Assembly (NCBI RefSeq): GCF_013184745.1
Contig: NZ_JAATVU010000014.1
Location: forward strand, 56,971 to 120,970
Direction of reading: 5' to 3'
DNA length: 64,000 nt
DNA from: Mangrovicoccus sp. HB161399
Lineage (GTDB): Bacteria; Pseudomonadota; Alphaproteobacteria; Rhodobacterales; Rhodobacteraceae
The notes under the pieces were generated by a model, which made no database searches, was not told the DNA's origin, and saw only the letters and a list, made by a program, of their open reading frames with translations. Both the position numbers and the translations under genes were made by a program. Positions 17,731 through 25,846 of this stretch are shown here, in pieces (position 1 is the first letter of the stretch; each line of letters begins with the position of its first letter).

Positions 17731-18687
17731 ATGCGCGACCTGAAGATCCCCGGCGAACGGCACCCCGAGAAGGCGCATCGCAAGGACAATGCCCAGCCGA
17801 AGAAACCGGACTGGATCCGGGTGAAGGCACCGGGCTCGGAAGGCTACCGCAAGACCAAGGCGATCATGGACGAGCACAAGCTGGTCACGGTCTGCCAGGA
17901 AGCGGCCTGCCCGAATGCCGGGGAATGCTGGTCGCACGGCCATGCCACCATGATGATCATGGGCGACATCTGCACCCGCGGCTGCACCTTCTGCAACGTG
18001 GCCACCGGCCGTCCCGACACGCTGGACGTGTTCGAGCCGGGCCGTGTCGCCGATGCGGTGCAGAAGCTCGGGCTGAACCATGTCGTCGTCACCTCAGTCG
18101 ACCGCGACGACCTCAAGGATGGCGGGGCCGAGCATTTCGCCCAGACGATCCGCGCGATCCGCCACCGCTCGCCGGACACCACGATCGAGATCCTGACCCC
18201 CGACTTCCTCAAATGCGGCCCCGAGGCGCTGGAGATCATCGTCGAGGCGCGCCCGGATGTGTTCAACCACAATCTCGAGACCGTGCCCGGCCTCTATCCG
18301 GAGGTCCGCCCCGGGGCGCGCTACTTCCATTCGCTGCGGCTGCTGCAGAGGGTGAAGGAACTGGACCCGGCGATGTTCACCAAGTCGGGCATCATGGTCG
18401 GCCTCGGCGAGGACAAGCAGGCCGTGCACCAGATCATGGATGACATGCGCGCCGCCGATGTCGATTTCCTGACCATCGGCCAATACCTGCAGCCGACGCC
18501 CAAGCACCATGCCGTCGACCGCTTCGTGACGCCCGAGGAATTCAAGAGCTACGAGACCGTGGCCTATGGCAAGGGGTTCCTCATGGTCTCCGCCACGCCG
18601 CTGACCCGGTCGAGCTATCATGCGGGCGACGACTTTGCCCGGCTGCGGGAAAACCGGCTGAAGAAGCTGGGCAAGCTGCCGGCCTGA
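17731..18687 (+). CDS. lipA: Lipoyl synthase
   Basis: A 318-residue radical SAM enzyme that inserts two sulfur atoms into protein-bound octanoyl groups to make lipoyl cofactors. The auxiliary-cluster cysteines are in [12 protein letters not shown] (about 55-66), and the radical SAM motif CTRGCTFC follows at about 81-88. The conserved RSSY-like tail [11 protein letters not shown] closes the enzyme. The start is ATG 17731 with GGAGG upstream. It is a single gene with its own promoter and a strong terminator. Confidence 0.98.
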   Translation: MRDLKIPGERHPEKAHRKDNAQPKKPDWIRVKAPGSEGYRKTKAIMDEHKLVTVCQEAACPNAGECWSHGHATMMIMGDICTRGCTFCNVATGRPDTLDVFEPGRVADAVQKLGLNHVVVTSVDRDDLKDGGAEHFAQTIRAIRHRSPDTTIEILTPDFLKCGPEALEIIVEARPDVFNHNLETVPGLYPEVRPGARYFHSLRLLQRVKELDPAMFTKSGIMVGLGEDKQAVHQIMDDMRAADVDFLTIGQYLQPTPKHHAVDRFVTPEEFKSYETVAYGKGFLMVSATPLTRSSYHAGDDFARLRENRLKKLGKLPA

Positions 18688-18697
18688 CCTTCTTGGC

Positions 18698-18732
18698 AAA
18701 AGGCCCCCGCAGAGCGATCTGCGGGGGCTTTT
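18698..18732. terminator. Intrinsic terminator after lipA
   Basis: GCCCCCGCAGA and TCTGCGGGGGC pair over 11 bases around GCGA, with A-run before and T-run after. It serves lipA and the convergent bfr gene. Confidence 0.9.
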
Positions 18733-18753
18733 CCGTGCCGTCGCCGGAGGGCG

Positions 18754-19230
18754 TCATTCCGCGTTGGCGGTGACGTATTTCGATGCGTAATTCTGCTCGC
18801 CGATCCGTCCGATCAGGTCGATCTGCAGCTCGAGCCAGCTCTTGTGGCCTTCCTCGTCCAGCACGATGTCCTCGAACAGCCGCCGCGTGCCGATGTCGCT
18901 GACTTCGCCCGCCTGCTCGGAGGCCTTCGTGTAGAACTCGATCGCCTCGGCCTCGTCGCCGAGATCCATCCGGAACATCGCTTCCAGCGTTTCGGCCTTG
19001 ACCGGCGTCTTGTCGAAGACCAGATCGGGCGCGCCGCCGAGGAAGAGAATCCGCTCGATGAACTTGTCGGAATGTCCGAGCTCTTCCGCCATTTCCTCGC
19101 GCATCTTGCCGGCCAGCTTGTCGAGGCCCCAGTCCTCCAGCACATGGGCATGCAGCTGGTACTGGTGTGCGGCCGTCATCTCCATGCGGAGGGCTTTCTG
19201 CAGGTTCTCGATGGTCTGGGTATTGGACAT
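18754..19230 (-). CDS. bfr: Bacterioferritin-like ferritin, haem ligand absent
   Basis: A 158-residue four-helix-bundle ferritin for iron oxidation and storage. The dinuclear iron ligands are present: Glu17, Glu49, His52 (EELGHSD), the Glu in DEAEAIEF, and Glu/His in LDEEGHKSW. The residue equal to the haem-binding Met52 of E. coli Bfr is Leu50, so haem binding at the subunit interface is unlikely. The start is ATG 19230 with GAGGAG upstream; 36 further in-frame codons upstream do not match the family. An FnrL-type box lies about 95-108 bases upstream, suggesting control by oxygen. Confidence 0.9.
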   Translation of the reverse strand: MSNTQTIENLQKALRMEMTAAHQYQLHAHVLEDWGLDKLAGKMREEMAEELGHSDKFIERILFLGGAPDLVFDKTPVKAETLEAMFRMDLGDEAEAIEFYTKASEQAGEVSDIGTRRLFEDIVLDEEGHKSWLELQIDLIGRIGEQNYASKYVTANAE

Positions 19231-19324
19231 GCGGGTCTTGCTCCTCTTGCGTTTCTTGGGAACGCGGGCGTTCGGCCCCGTGTTCCGGATGCGCGCATAG
19301 GGCCATATCCGCAGGGTACCTGCC

Positions 19325-19338
19325 TTGATTTGCGTCAA
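19325..19338. promoter_or_regulatory. FnrL/FNR-type box TTGAT-N4-GTCAA
   Basis: The sequence CTTGATTTGCGTCAAG is a near-perfect FNR/FnrL palindrome (TTGAT-N4-RTCAA) and sits over the stop codon of the cytochrome c gene. On the bfr strand it is centred at 19331.5, and a TATGCG element lies about 32 bases downstream, the spacing of a class II FNR promoter. Confidence 0.65.
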
Positions 19339-20270
19339 GGGCAGGGTTTGCGGTCAAAGAAAAACCTGCTGAGTGTGCAATCAGTCGATGGCGGGACGGC
19401 CTTCAGGTAGGCGGCCACCGCCGCGCGGTCCTCCGCGGGGAGTTGCGCGTAATTGTCGACGATGAACGCCATGTGCCCGCCCACGGAATCGAAGTCCGGC
19501 GTGAAGCCCGATTCGAGATAATAGGCGATGTCCTGCTCCGACCAGTCGAGCGCGCCGGGGGTGATGTTCGGGATCGTGCCGTCGCCGCCGGGATTGGGGG
19601 CGCCCGAAAGCCAGGCCGCGCGCTCGGTCGCGCCCAGAAGGTTGCGCGGCGTGTGGCATTCGCCGCAATGCCCCAGCGCCTCGACCAGGTACCGGCCAGC
19701 CTCGGGCGCATCCTCGATCACCCAGTCCTTGCGCAGGAACATCCATTTCCAGCCGCCGAGGGTCCGCCGGATGTCGAAGGGAAACCCGACATCATGCGGC
19801 TGCGACGCCGCGTCCGAGCCGGGCAGGGTGTCCATGTAGGCCTTCAGGTCGGCAATGTCGGCGGGTTCCATGCGGATGTAGGAGGTGTAGGGGAAGGCCG
19901 GGTAGTAGTGCTGCCCGTCGGGCGAGACGCCGCGGGTCAGGGCCAGCGCGAGATCCTCGGTGCTCCAGCCGCCGATGCCCTGCGGCGAAGGCGAGATGTT
20001 CGGCGCGATGAAGGTGCCGAAATCCGACGGGAAACGCATGCCGCCGGCCAGGATCAGCCGGTCCCCGCCTTCGGCCTCCGGCGCGGCATGGCACGAGGCG
20101 CAGCCCGCGGCGAGGAAGATGCGCTCGCCGCGGGCCGCATCGGGCTCGGCCGCCGCCAGCGCCTGGCGCATCTCCCGCGGCAGCTTGGCCGGGGCGGTGA
20201 TCCACAGGAACGCCCCGAAACCGATCAGCGCGACCACCGCGAGCGCCGCCAAACCCCTGAGAAATGCCAT
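19335..20270 (-). CDS. Dihaem c-type cytochrome
   Basis: A 311-residue cytochrome with an N-terminal membrane anchor or uncleaved signal (MAFLRGLAALAVVALIGFGAF, 1-26) and two haem-binding sites, CASCH at 57-61 and CGECH at 202-206. Each is followed by a cytochrome c fold with Met ligand candidates (GGMRFPSDFG; GHMAFIVD). The domain pair resembles the cytochrome subunits of periplasmic alcohol, aldehyde or gluconate dehydrogenases, but no dehydrogenase gene is adjacent. The start ATG 20270 has GGAGGA upstream. Its partner is unknown. Its stop codon overlaps the FnrL-type box of bfr. Confidence 0.9.
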   Translation of the reverse strand: MAFLRGLAALAVVALIGFGAFLWITAPAKLPREMRQALAAAEPDAARGERIFLAAGCASCHAAPEAEGGDRLILAGGMRFPSDFGTFIAPNISPSPQGIGGWSTEDLALALTRGVSPDGQHYYPAFPYTSYIRMEPADIADLKAYMDTLPGSDAASQPHDVGFPFDIRRTLGGWKWMFLRKDWVIEDAPEAGRYLVEALGHCGECHTPRNLLGATERAAWLSGAPNPGGDGTIPNITPGALDWSEQDIAYYLESGFTPDFDSVGGHMAFIVDNYAQLPAEDRAAVAAYLKAVPPSTDCTLSRFFFDRKPCP

Positions 20271-20309
20271 TTCCGTCCTCCGAAACGTGATCCGCCGTGA
20301 TCGCAGGAT

Positions 20310-20327
20310 GGGGCGGGAACCCGCCCC
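20310..20327. terminator. GC-rich hairpin between hpt and the cytochrome gene
   Basis: GGGGCGGG and CCCGCCCC pair perfectly with a 2-nt loop; there is no T-tract. It may end or stabilise the hpt message. Confidence 0.45.
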
Positions 20328-20369
20328 GGGCCAATGACAAATCCGTGGCCGCGCCAGGAAGGCGCAGGG

Positions 20370-20909
20370 TCAGTCGAGGAAGCGGACCTTGCCGATATAT
20401 GGCAGGTTGCGGTTCCGCTGGGCGAAGTCGATGCCATAGCCGACGACGAATTCGTCAGGGATCTCGAAGCCGATCCAGCGTGCCTTGAAATCGACCTCGC
20501 GGCGGCTGGGCTTGTCCAGCAGCGCGATCGTGGCCAGCGATTTCGGGTTCCGCGACTTCAGCATGTTGGTGACATGGTGCAGCGTGAATCCGGTATCGAC
20601 CACATCCTCCACCACCAGGACGTCGCGGCCTTCGATGCCGCTGCGCAGGTCCTTCAGGATGCGCACTTCGCGGCTCGACTCGGTCGAATCGCCGTAGGAG
20701 GACGCCTCGATGAAATCGACCTCGATGCCCATGTCGAGTTCGCGCACCAGATCGGCGATGAAGATGAAGCTGCCGCGCAGCAGGCCGACGACGACGATCT
20801 TGTCGACCCCGGCATAGGCCGTCTCGATTTCCCGCGCCAGCGCCTCGATCCGGGCCGCGATGGCCTTGGCCGAGATCATCTGGTCGATCACGTAGGGTCT
20901 TTCCGGCAT
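20370..20909 (-). CDS. hpt: Hypoxanthine phosphoribosyltransferase
   Basis: A 179-residue purine-salvage enzyme that joins hypoxanthine or guanine to PRPP. The PRPP loop is [14 protein letters not shown] at about residues 96-109, and the family motifs [19 protein letters not shown] and the C-terminal [15 protein letters not shown] (base binding) are present. The start is ATG 20909. It stands alone, divergent from the COQ10-like gene. Confidence 0.96.
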   Translation of the reverse strand: MPERPYVIDQMISAKAIAARIEALAREIETAYAGVDKIVVVGLLRGSFIFIADLVRELDMGIEVDFIEASSYGDSTESSREVRILKDLRSGIEGRDVLVVEDVVDTGFTLHHVTNMLKSRNPKSLATIALLDKPSRREVDFKARWIGFEIPDEFVVGYGIDFAQRNRNLPYIGKVRFLD

Positions 20910-20977
20910 GACGCCCCCTTGAACTTTCCTCGTGATCGCTAGGATAACGGGCTAGCGTAGAAAGTGCCACGAGACCG

Positions 20978-21433
20978 ATGCCCAAGCACCAAGAGACCCG
21001 CCAGCTGCCCTATTCCGCCGACGACATGTACGCTCTGGTCGCGGATGTGGGCTCCTACCCGAAATTCCTGCCCTGGTGCGCCGCGGCGCGGATCCGTTCG
21101 CGCAGGGACATGGGAGACCACGAGGTGATGGAGGCGGATCTGGTGATTTCCTTCAAGGTCTTCCGCGAGAAGTTCGGCTCCCGCGTGACGCTCTGGCCGG
21201 AACGGCGGCGGATCGACACCGAATATATCGACGGGCCCTTCCGCTACATGCAGTCGACCTGGGAATTCGCCGACCGGCCGGAGGGCGGCTGCACGGTCGA
21301 GTTCTCGACCGATTTCGAATTCCGCAACCGCGTGCTGCAGGGCGTGATCGGGGTGGTGTTCAACGAGGCGATGCAGCGGATCGTGCGCGCCTTCGAGGAA
21401 CGCGCCGCCAAGATCTACGGTCCGCAGGGCTGA
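20978..21433 (+). CDS. COQ10/RatA-type START-domain protein (ubiquinone-binding)
   Basis: A 151-residue SRPBCC/START-like protein of the COQ10 family, which carries ubiquinone and supports respiration. The sequence follows the family from the N-terminus: YSADDMYALVADVGSYPKFLPWCAAARI, then DLVISFKVFREKFGSRVTL and the C-terminal FRNRVLQGVIGVVFNEAMQRIVRAFEERA helix. Bacterial members are sometimes named RatA toxin, but alphaproteobacterial ones fit COQ10 better. The start is ATG 20978. It is convergent with the CinA-type gene, with palindrome copy 3 between the two stops. Confidence 0.9.
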   Translation: MPKHQETRQLPYSADDMYALVADVGSYPKFLPWCAAARIRSRRDMGDHEVMEADLVISFKVFREKFGSRVTLWPERRRIDTEYIDGPFRYMQSTWEFADRPEGGCTVEFSTDFEFRNRVLQGVIGVVFNEAMQRIVRAFEERAAKIYGPQG

Positions 21434-21441
21434 GCCGGTTC

Positions 21442-21458
21442 GGCTGCACTCTGCAACC
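21442..21458. repeat. GGTTGCA-N3-TGCAACC palindrome, copy 3 (one mismatch)
   Basis: It reads GGCTGCA-CTC-TGCAACC, one mismatch from the consensus, and lies between the stops of the convergent COQ10-like and CinA-type genes. A further degenerate copy (GGTTGCG-GGT-TGAAATC) begins at 21464. Confidence 0.7.
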
Positions 21459-21478
21459 GGGGCGGTTGCGGGTTGAAA

Positions 21479-21952
21479 TCAGGCCTCCGAGAGGCGCTCC
21501 ACCAGCAGTTCCAGCGCATGGGCAACGGTTGCGGCACGCACCTCGGCCCGGCCGATCGCGCCGAAATCGACCGTCTCGGCGACGGTCTTCCGCCCGGTCT
21601 GGGCAAGGCCGAAACAGACGCGTCCTTCGGGCTTGTGCTCCGATCCGCCGGGGCCCGCGATGCCGGTCACCGCGACGGCAAGATGCGCGGCGGACCGGTT
21701 CAGCGCCCCGTCCGCCATTTCCCGCGCGACCTCTTCCGAAACCGCGCCGACTGCCTGGATCGTGCGCGGATGCACGGCGAGCATCTCGATCTTGGCCTGG
21801 TTCGTGTAGGTGACGAAGCCGCGGTCGAAGATGGCGGAGCTGCCTGCCACTTCGGTAATTGCGCCCGAGATCAGCCCGGCCGTGCAGCTTTCGGCGGTGG
21901 CGATCATGACCCCCCGTGCCTTGGCCAGTTCCAGAAGCCGCGCCGCACTCAT
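21479..21952 (-). CDS. CinA-family protein (nicotinamide-nucleotide amidase, PncC type)
   Basis: A 157-residue stand-alone CinA C-terminal domain. The family signature TAESCTAGLISGAITEVAGSS is near the N-terminus, followed by RGFVTYTNQAKIEMLAV, then GIAGPGGS and KPEGRVCFGLA. Characterised stand-alone members hydrolyse NMN to nicotinate mononucleotide plus ammonia in NAD recycling. Its start ATG 21952 overlaps the stop of pgpA by four bases, making it the third gene of an ispDF-pgpA-cinA unit with ATGA overlaps at both junctions. Confidence 0.92.
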   Translation of the reverse strand: MSAARLLELAKARGVMIATAESCTAGLISGAITEVAGSSAIFDRGFVTYTNQAKIEMLAVHPRTIQAVGAVSEEVAREMADGALNRSAAHLAVAVTGIAGPGGSEHKPEGRVCFGLAQTGRKTVAETVDFGAIGRAEVRAATVAHALELLVERLSEA

Positions 21953-22449
21953 GCGCCCAGCACCCCGTGGGCGATGAAGGCGGCGAAGGCGACGGCCACG
22001 GCGGCCATCAACCCGGCGATGACGTCATCGACCATCACCCAATGCGGGGCGTCCTTGCGGTCGGCCCAGCCGACCGGGCCCGGCTTCCAGATGTCGAAGA
22101 GGCGGAACATCACGAAGGCGCCGACCCAGCCCGGCCAGGGGAACAGCCAGGGGTCGACCCCGGCATGGCTGAGCCCGAGAGAGAGCGGCCACATGGCCAC
22201 CCACTGTCCGGCGACCTCGTCGATGACGATTTCGCTGGCATCCTTCTGCCCCGTGGCCGCGCGCTCGGCGCGGCAGGCCCAGATGCCGGCGGCGAAGACC
22301 GCGACGGTGGCCAGCGACAGCAGGGGAAACCCGCCCAGCCCGTGCAGGACATATCCCAGCGGGATGGCGGCGGCGGAGCCCCAGGTGCCGGGGGCCGGGC
22401 GCATCAGGCCGATGCCGCCGAAAGTTCCGATCAGGCGGGACGGTCTCAT
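21949..22449 (-). CDS. pgpA: Phosphatidylglycerophosphatase A
   Basis: A 166-residue membrane enzyme that dephosphorylates phosphatidylglycerophosphate to phosphatidylglycerol. The family motifs are [25 protein letters not shown] near the N-terminus, the catalytic [13 protein letters not shown] in the centre and [16 protein letters not shown]. Four membrane helices can be seen. The start ATG 22449 overlaps the ispDF stop by four bases (ATGA). The ispF end and pgpA start coincide with the degenerate palindrome copy at 22442-22458. Confidence 0.95.
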   Translation of the reverse strand: MRPSRLIGTFGGIGLMRPAPGTWGSAAAIPLGYVLHGLGGFPLLSLATVAVFAAGIWACRAERAATGQKDASEIVIDEVAGQWVAMWPLSLGLSHAGVDPWLFPWPGWVGAFVMFRLFDIWKPGPVGWADRKDAPHWVMVDDVIAGLMAAVAVAFAAFIAHGVLGA

Positions 22450-22458
22450 TCTGCAACC
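22442..22458. repeat. GGTTGCA-N3-TGCAACC palindrome, copy 4 (two mismatches)
   Basis: It reads GGTCTCA-TTC-TGCAACC, two mismatches from the consensus, across the ispDF stop and pgpA start. This is weaker than the other copies but lies in the 3-kb cluster of copies 3 to 6. Confidence 0.4.
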
Positions 22459-23606
22459 ACCGTGCAAGTGGCGATGGCGGCGATGCCTTCCTCGCGCCCG
22501 GTGAAGCCCAGCCGCTCCGAGGTCGTCGCCTTGACGCTGATCCGCCCCGGCTCGATCCCGGTGATCCCGGAAAGCGCTTTCATCATCGCGTCCGCATGCG
22601 GTCCGACTTTCGGGCGCTCGCAGATCAGCGTGCAGTCGATATTCGCCACCCTGAAGCCGCGCGCAGCGGCCAGATCGACGGCATGGCGCAGGAAGATCTC
22701 GCTCGCCGCGCCCTTCCATTGCGGGTCGGAGGGCGGGAAATGGCGGCCGATATCGCCCTCGGCCAGCGCGCCGTAGATCGCGTCGGTGATGGCATGCATG
22801 CCGACATCGGCGTCGGAATGGCCCTTCAGCGCGGCCGTGTGCGGAACCTTCACGCCGCAGAGCATGACATGGTCGCCGGGTTCGAAGGCATGCACGTCGA
22901 AGCCGTTGCCGGTTCGGATATCCATGGGCCGGGTTTCCCGTTCCTTCCTCTGCAGGATCGCCGCGGCGCGCGCGAAGTCCTGCGGATGCGTGACTTTCAG
23001 GTTGTCCTCATCCCCCTCGACGATGGCCACGTCAAGCCCGTGCGCCCGCGCGACTTCGACATCGTCGGCGGCTGGCGCCCCGCTCCAGGCGGCATGGGCT
23101 GCACGGATCGCGTCGGCACGGAAGCCCTGCGGCGTCTGCGCGCGCCAGAGGCCGCTCCGGTCCTGCGTCCCGGCAACCAGGCCGCCGCCGCCGCGCCAGA
23201 GCGCATCCGTCACCGGTACCGCCGGTGCCGCCCCGGGGTGGTTGCAAAGTGCAACCAGCACCCGGTCGATCACCGCATGGGACAGCAGCGGCCGCGCTGC
23301 GTCGTGGATCAGCACTTCGGTCGTGCCGCCGGGCAGGGCGGCCAGCCCCGCGCGCACGGATGCATCGCGCGTCGCGCCGCCATCGACCAGGATCGTTCCC
23401 TGCGGCAGATCGAGTCTGCCCAGTTCTGCGGCACGGTCATCGGGGTGGACCACCAGCACGGCGGAGGCGACCCGCGGGTGGGAGACCAGGGCACGCAGCG
23501 TGCGGATCAGCAGGGGCTCTCCGGCAAGAAGCTGATATTGCTTCGGAATATCTCCGCCTGCGCGGGTGCCGCGGCCGGCGGCGACGATCAGGGCTGTCAC
23601 GGACAT
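22446..23606 (-). CDS. ispDF: Bifunctional IspD/IspF enzyme of the MEP pathway
   Basis: A 386-residue fusion that carries out two steps of isoprenoid precursor synthesis. The IspD part (1-225) has the CTP-binding [16 protein letters not shown] and IHDAARPL. The IspF part (from about 227, [14 protein letters not shown]) has the metal-binding DVH and [14 protein letters not shown]. The fused form is typical of Alphaproteobacteria. The start ATG 23606 has a full AAGGAGG-type site (GAAGGAGG) upstream; an earlier start at 23699 is not supported. It heads the unit with pgpA and the cinA-type gene. A perfect palindrome copy lies in its coding sequence at 23240. Confidence 0.97.
   Translation of the reverse strand: MSVTALIVAAGRGTRAGGDIPKQYQLLAGEPLLIRTLRALVSHPRVASAVLVVHPDDRAAELGRLDLPQGTILVDGGATRDASVRAGLAALPGGTTEVLIHDAARPLLSHAVIDRVLVALCNHPGAAPAVPVTDALWRGGGGLVAGTQDRSGLWRAQTPQGFRADAIRAAHAAWSGAPAADDVEVARAHGLDVAIVEGDEDNLKVTHPQDFARAAAILQRKERETRPMDIRTGNGFDVHAFEPGDHVMLCGVKVPHTAALKGHSDADVGMHAITDAIYGALAEGDIGRHFPPSDPQWKGAASEIFLRHAVDLAAARGFRVANIDCTLICERPKVGPHADAMMKALSGITGIEPGRISVKATTSERLGFTGREEGIAAIATCTVVAE
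23240..23256. repeat. GGTTGCA-N3-TGCAACC palindrome, copy 5 (perfect, inside ispDF)
   Basis: All 14 arm bases match, and arms extend to eight bases (23239-23257). It is within IspD codons for [10 protein letters not shown], a stretch that is normal for the family. Confidence 0.8.
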
Positions 23607-23692
23607 CAGGGGCCTCCTTCGCCGGGGCTGCATAGACCGGACGTGGTTTGCTGACAATCCATGCAGTTGCTCCGGATGGTTCGCCCATAAAT

Positions 23693-23741
23693 TGTGCAAA
23701 TGTCATTTTATCCGGAGTTCGACGCGGGGAGCGATTGCACA
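23693..23741. promoter_or_regulatory. Inverted repeat TGTGCAA-N35-TTGCACA upstream of dusB-ntrBC
   Basis: Perfect 7-bp arms at 23693-23699 and 23735-23741, with centres 42 bp apart (about four helical turns), in the promoter region of the dusB-ntrB-ntrC unit. The same-face spacing fits a regulator bound at two sites; the identity is unknown. Confidence 0.3.
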
Positions 23742-23792
23742 GGGTTTGCCGCACGTTTAGTTCCGATGCAGAGCTGCGCAAGGATTGGGCAC

Positions 23793-24773
23793 TTGACTAA
23801 ACAGCTGGCGGCACGCGACGCGCCAACAATATCGCTCGCCCCGATGGCGGGGATCACCGACCTCCCGTTCCGGCAGCTGGTCGCGGGATTCGGCGCTGAC
23901 CTCGTCACCAGCGAGATGGTGGCGAGCCAGGAGGTCGTGCAGGCCAAGCCCGGCGTGCGCGAACGGGCCGAGCTGGGGCTGGACCAAACCCGCACTGCGG
24001 TGCAGCTGGCCGGGCGCGATCCGACCTGGATGGCCGAGGCCGCGCGCTTCGTCGCGGGCCAGGGCGCGCAGATCATCGACATCAACATGGGCTGCCCGGC
24101 CAAGAAGGTCGTGGGCGGCCTTTCGGGCTCGGCGCTGATGCGCGATCTCGATCTCGCGCTGCGGCTGATCGAGGCGGTGGCCGGAGCGGTCGAGGTGCCG
24201 GTGACGCTGAAGACCCGGCTGGGCTGGGACGGCGGCACGCTGAACGCCGCCGAGCTGGCGCGCCGCGCCGAAGGGGCGGGCGTGCAGCGCATCGTCATCC
24301 ATGGCCGCACGCGCTGCCAGTTCTACAAGGGCCGGGCCGACTGGGCCGCGATCCGCGAGGTGGTCGAGGCGGTCTCCGTGCCGGTCATCGCCAATGGCGA
24401 CATCACCGACGGCGGGACCGCGCGGGAAGCGCTGCGCCTGTCGGGCGCTGCCGGGATCATGGTCGGGCGCGGCGCCTACGGGCGCCCGTGGTTGCTGTCT
24501 GCAATCGCCCACGAGCTCAACGGCGCCCCGGCGCCGGAAATCCCCGAAAGCGACGCGCTGGTGGAGATGGTTGCAGGCCACCACCGCGCCATGCTGGAGT
24601 TTTACGGCCCCGATCTGGGCATCCGCGTCGCGCGGAAGCATCTGGGCTGGTACATGGACGCGGCCGGGACCGATCCCGAGACCCGCCGCGCCGTGCTGAC
24701 TTCCCGCGAGGCGGGCGAGGTTCATCGCTTCCTGCCGCGGGCCCTTCTTCAGACGGAGGCTCTTGCGGCATGA
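23793..24773 (+). CDS. dusB: tRNA-dihydrouridine synthase B (NifR3)
   Basis: A flavoenzyme of about 326 residues that reduces uridine to dihydrouridine in tRNA. It has the FMN-binding LAPMAGITDLPFR, the catalytic Cys in DINMGCPAKKVVGGLSGSALM, and IHGRTRCQFYKG, VIANGDITDG and GIMVGRGAYGRPW. The start is taken as TTG 23793, because AAGGA lies eight bases upstream and the N-terminus then has family length. ATG 23766 would add nine residues and has no ribosome-binding site. As nifR3 it heads the ntrBC operon, as in Rhodobacter; its stop overlaps the ntrB start (ATGA). Confidence 0.93.
   Translation: MTKQLAARDAPTISLAPMAGITDLPFRQLVAGFGADLVTSEMVASQEVVQAKPGVRERAELGLDQTRTAVQLAGRDPTWMAEAARFVAGQGAQIIDINMGCPAKKVVGGLSGSALMRDLDLALRLIEAVAGAVEVPVTLKTRLGWDGGTLNAAELARRAEGAGVQRIVIHGRTRCQFYKGRADWAAIREVVEAVSVPVIANGDITDGGTAREALRLSGAAGIMVGRGAYGRPWLLSAIAHELNGAPAPEIPESDALVEMVAGHHRAMLEFYGPDLGIRVARKHLGWYMDAAGTDPETRRAVLTSREAGEVHRFLPRALLQTEALAA
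24490..24506. repeat. GGTTGCA-N3-TGCAACC palindrome, copy 6 (two mismatches, inside dusB)
   Basis: It reads GGTTGCT-GTC-TGCAATC. The 16-mer TGGTTGCTGTCTGCAA at 24489-24504 is identical to that at 257-272 in acuI. Confidence 0.55.
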
Positions 24774-25846
24774 CCGCGGACTGGACCGAACAACTCTGGG
24801 CCTCGCTGCCCATTCCCGCTTTCCTGCTGAATGCCGACGACACGATCGCCGACATCACGCCGACGGCCGAGGCCTTCCTCAACATGTCCGACAAGGCGCT
24901 GATCGGCTATCCGATCTGGGACAAGCTGATGATCGACGCGCCGCTGGAGGACAGCTTCGCCCGCGTCCGCCGCGACCAGTCGGGGCTGTTCATCAACAAC
25001 GTCGATGTCGGCGGCGGCAACCGCCCGCCGGTGCAGTGCAACATCCAGATCGGCCCGCTGATCGACACGCCCGACATGGTGCTGGTGCTGCTCGAGCCGC
25101 GGCAGATCGCCGACCGGATGGAAAGCGCCCATGCGGTCAAGTCCGCGGCGAAATCCGCGATCGGCATGGCCGAGATGCTGGCGCACGAGATCAAGAACCC
25201 GCTGGCCGGGATCACCGGCGCGGCGCAGCTCCTGAGCATGAACCTCTCGGGCGAAGACCAGGAGATGACCGACCTGATCGTGGCCGAGACGCGCCGGATC
25301 ACCAAGCTGCTCGAACAGGTCGAGCAGTTCGGCAACCTGCGCCCGCCGGAGCTGAAGGCGATCAACGTCCACGACCTTCTGGACCGGGCGCGCCGTTCGG
25401 CGGTCGTGGGTTTCGCCGCCCACATGCGGATCATCGAGGAGTACGACCCCTCGCTGCCCTCGACCTATGTCGACGGCGACCAGATGCTGCAGGTCTTCCT
25501 CAATCTCCTGAAGAACGCCGCCGAGGCGTCCGAGGGCGAGGGGACGATCCGCATCCGCACCTTCTACGAACTCAGCCTGCGGCTGCGGCGCACCGATGGA
25601 TCCGGTGCCGCATTGCCGCTGCAGGTGGAAATCATCGATGACGGTCCCGGGCTGAAGCCCGAGATCGCGGATTCGATCTTCGATCCCTTCGTCTCGGGCC
25701 GCGAAAACGGAACGGGGCTGGGGCTGGCGCTGGTGTCGAAGATTGTCTCGGAACATGGCGGGTGGATCGGGGTGGAGAGCGTGCCGGGACGCACGGTCTT
25801 CCGCATCTCGCTGCCCGTTGCGCCAAAGAACACGGAGAATGACTGA
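24770..25846 (+). CDS. ntrB: Nitrogen regulation sensor kinase NtrB
   Basis: A 358-residue cytoplasmic histidine kinase/phosphatase for NtrC, normally controlled by PII. The N-terminal PAS domain (about 8-120) is followed by the H-box [20 protein letters not shown] with the phosphorylated His at about 139, the N-box [12 protein letters not shown], then DDGPGLKPE and GTGLGLALV. The start ATG 24770 overlaps the dusB stop by four bases, and its stop overlaps the ntrC start by one base, so dusB-ntrB-ntrC are translationally linked. No membrane helix is seen, as expected. Confidence 0.97.
   Translation: MTADWTEQLWASLPIPAFLLNADDTIADITPTAEAFLNMSDKALIGYPIWDKLMIDAPLEDSFARVRRDQSGLFINNVDVGGGNRPPVQCNIQIGPLIDTPDMVLVLLEPRQIADRMESAHAVKSAAKSAIGMAEMLAHEIKNPLAGITGAAQLLSMNLSGEDQEMTDLIVAETRRITKLLEQVEQFGNLRPPELKAINVHDLLDRARRSAVVGFAAHMRIIEEYDPSLPSTYVDGDQMLQVFLNLLKNAAEASEGEGTIRIRTFYELSLRLRRTDGSGAALPLQVEIIDDGPGLKPEIADSIFDPFVSGRENGTGLGLALVSKIVSEHGGWIGVESVPGRTVFRISLPVAPKNTEND

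Noticed and set aside
20978..21433. RatA toxin of a toxin-antitoxin pair
   Set aside because: No RatB-like partner gene is adjacent, and the protein follows the COQ10 ubiquinone-binding family.
24569..24585. Further palindrome copy in dusB (GGTTGCA-GGC-CACCACC)
   Set aside because: Three mismatches, all in the right arm; it is not distinguishable from a half site.
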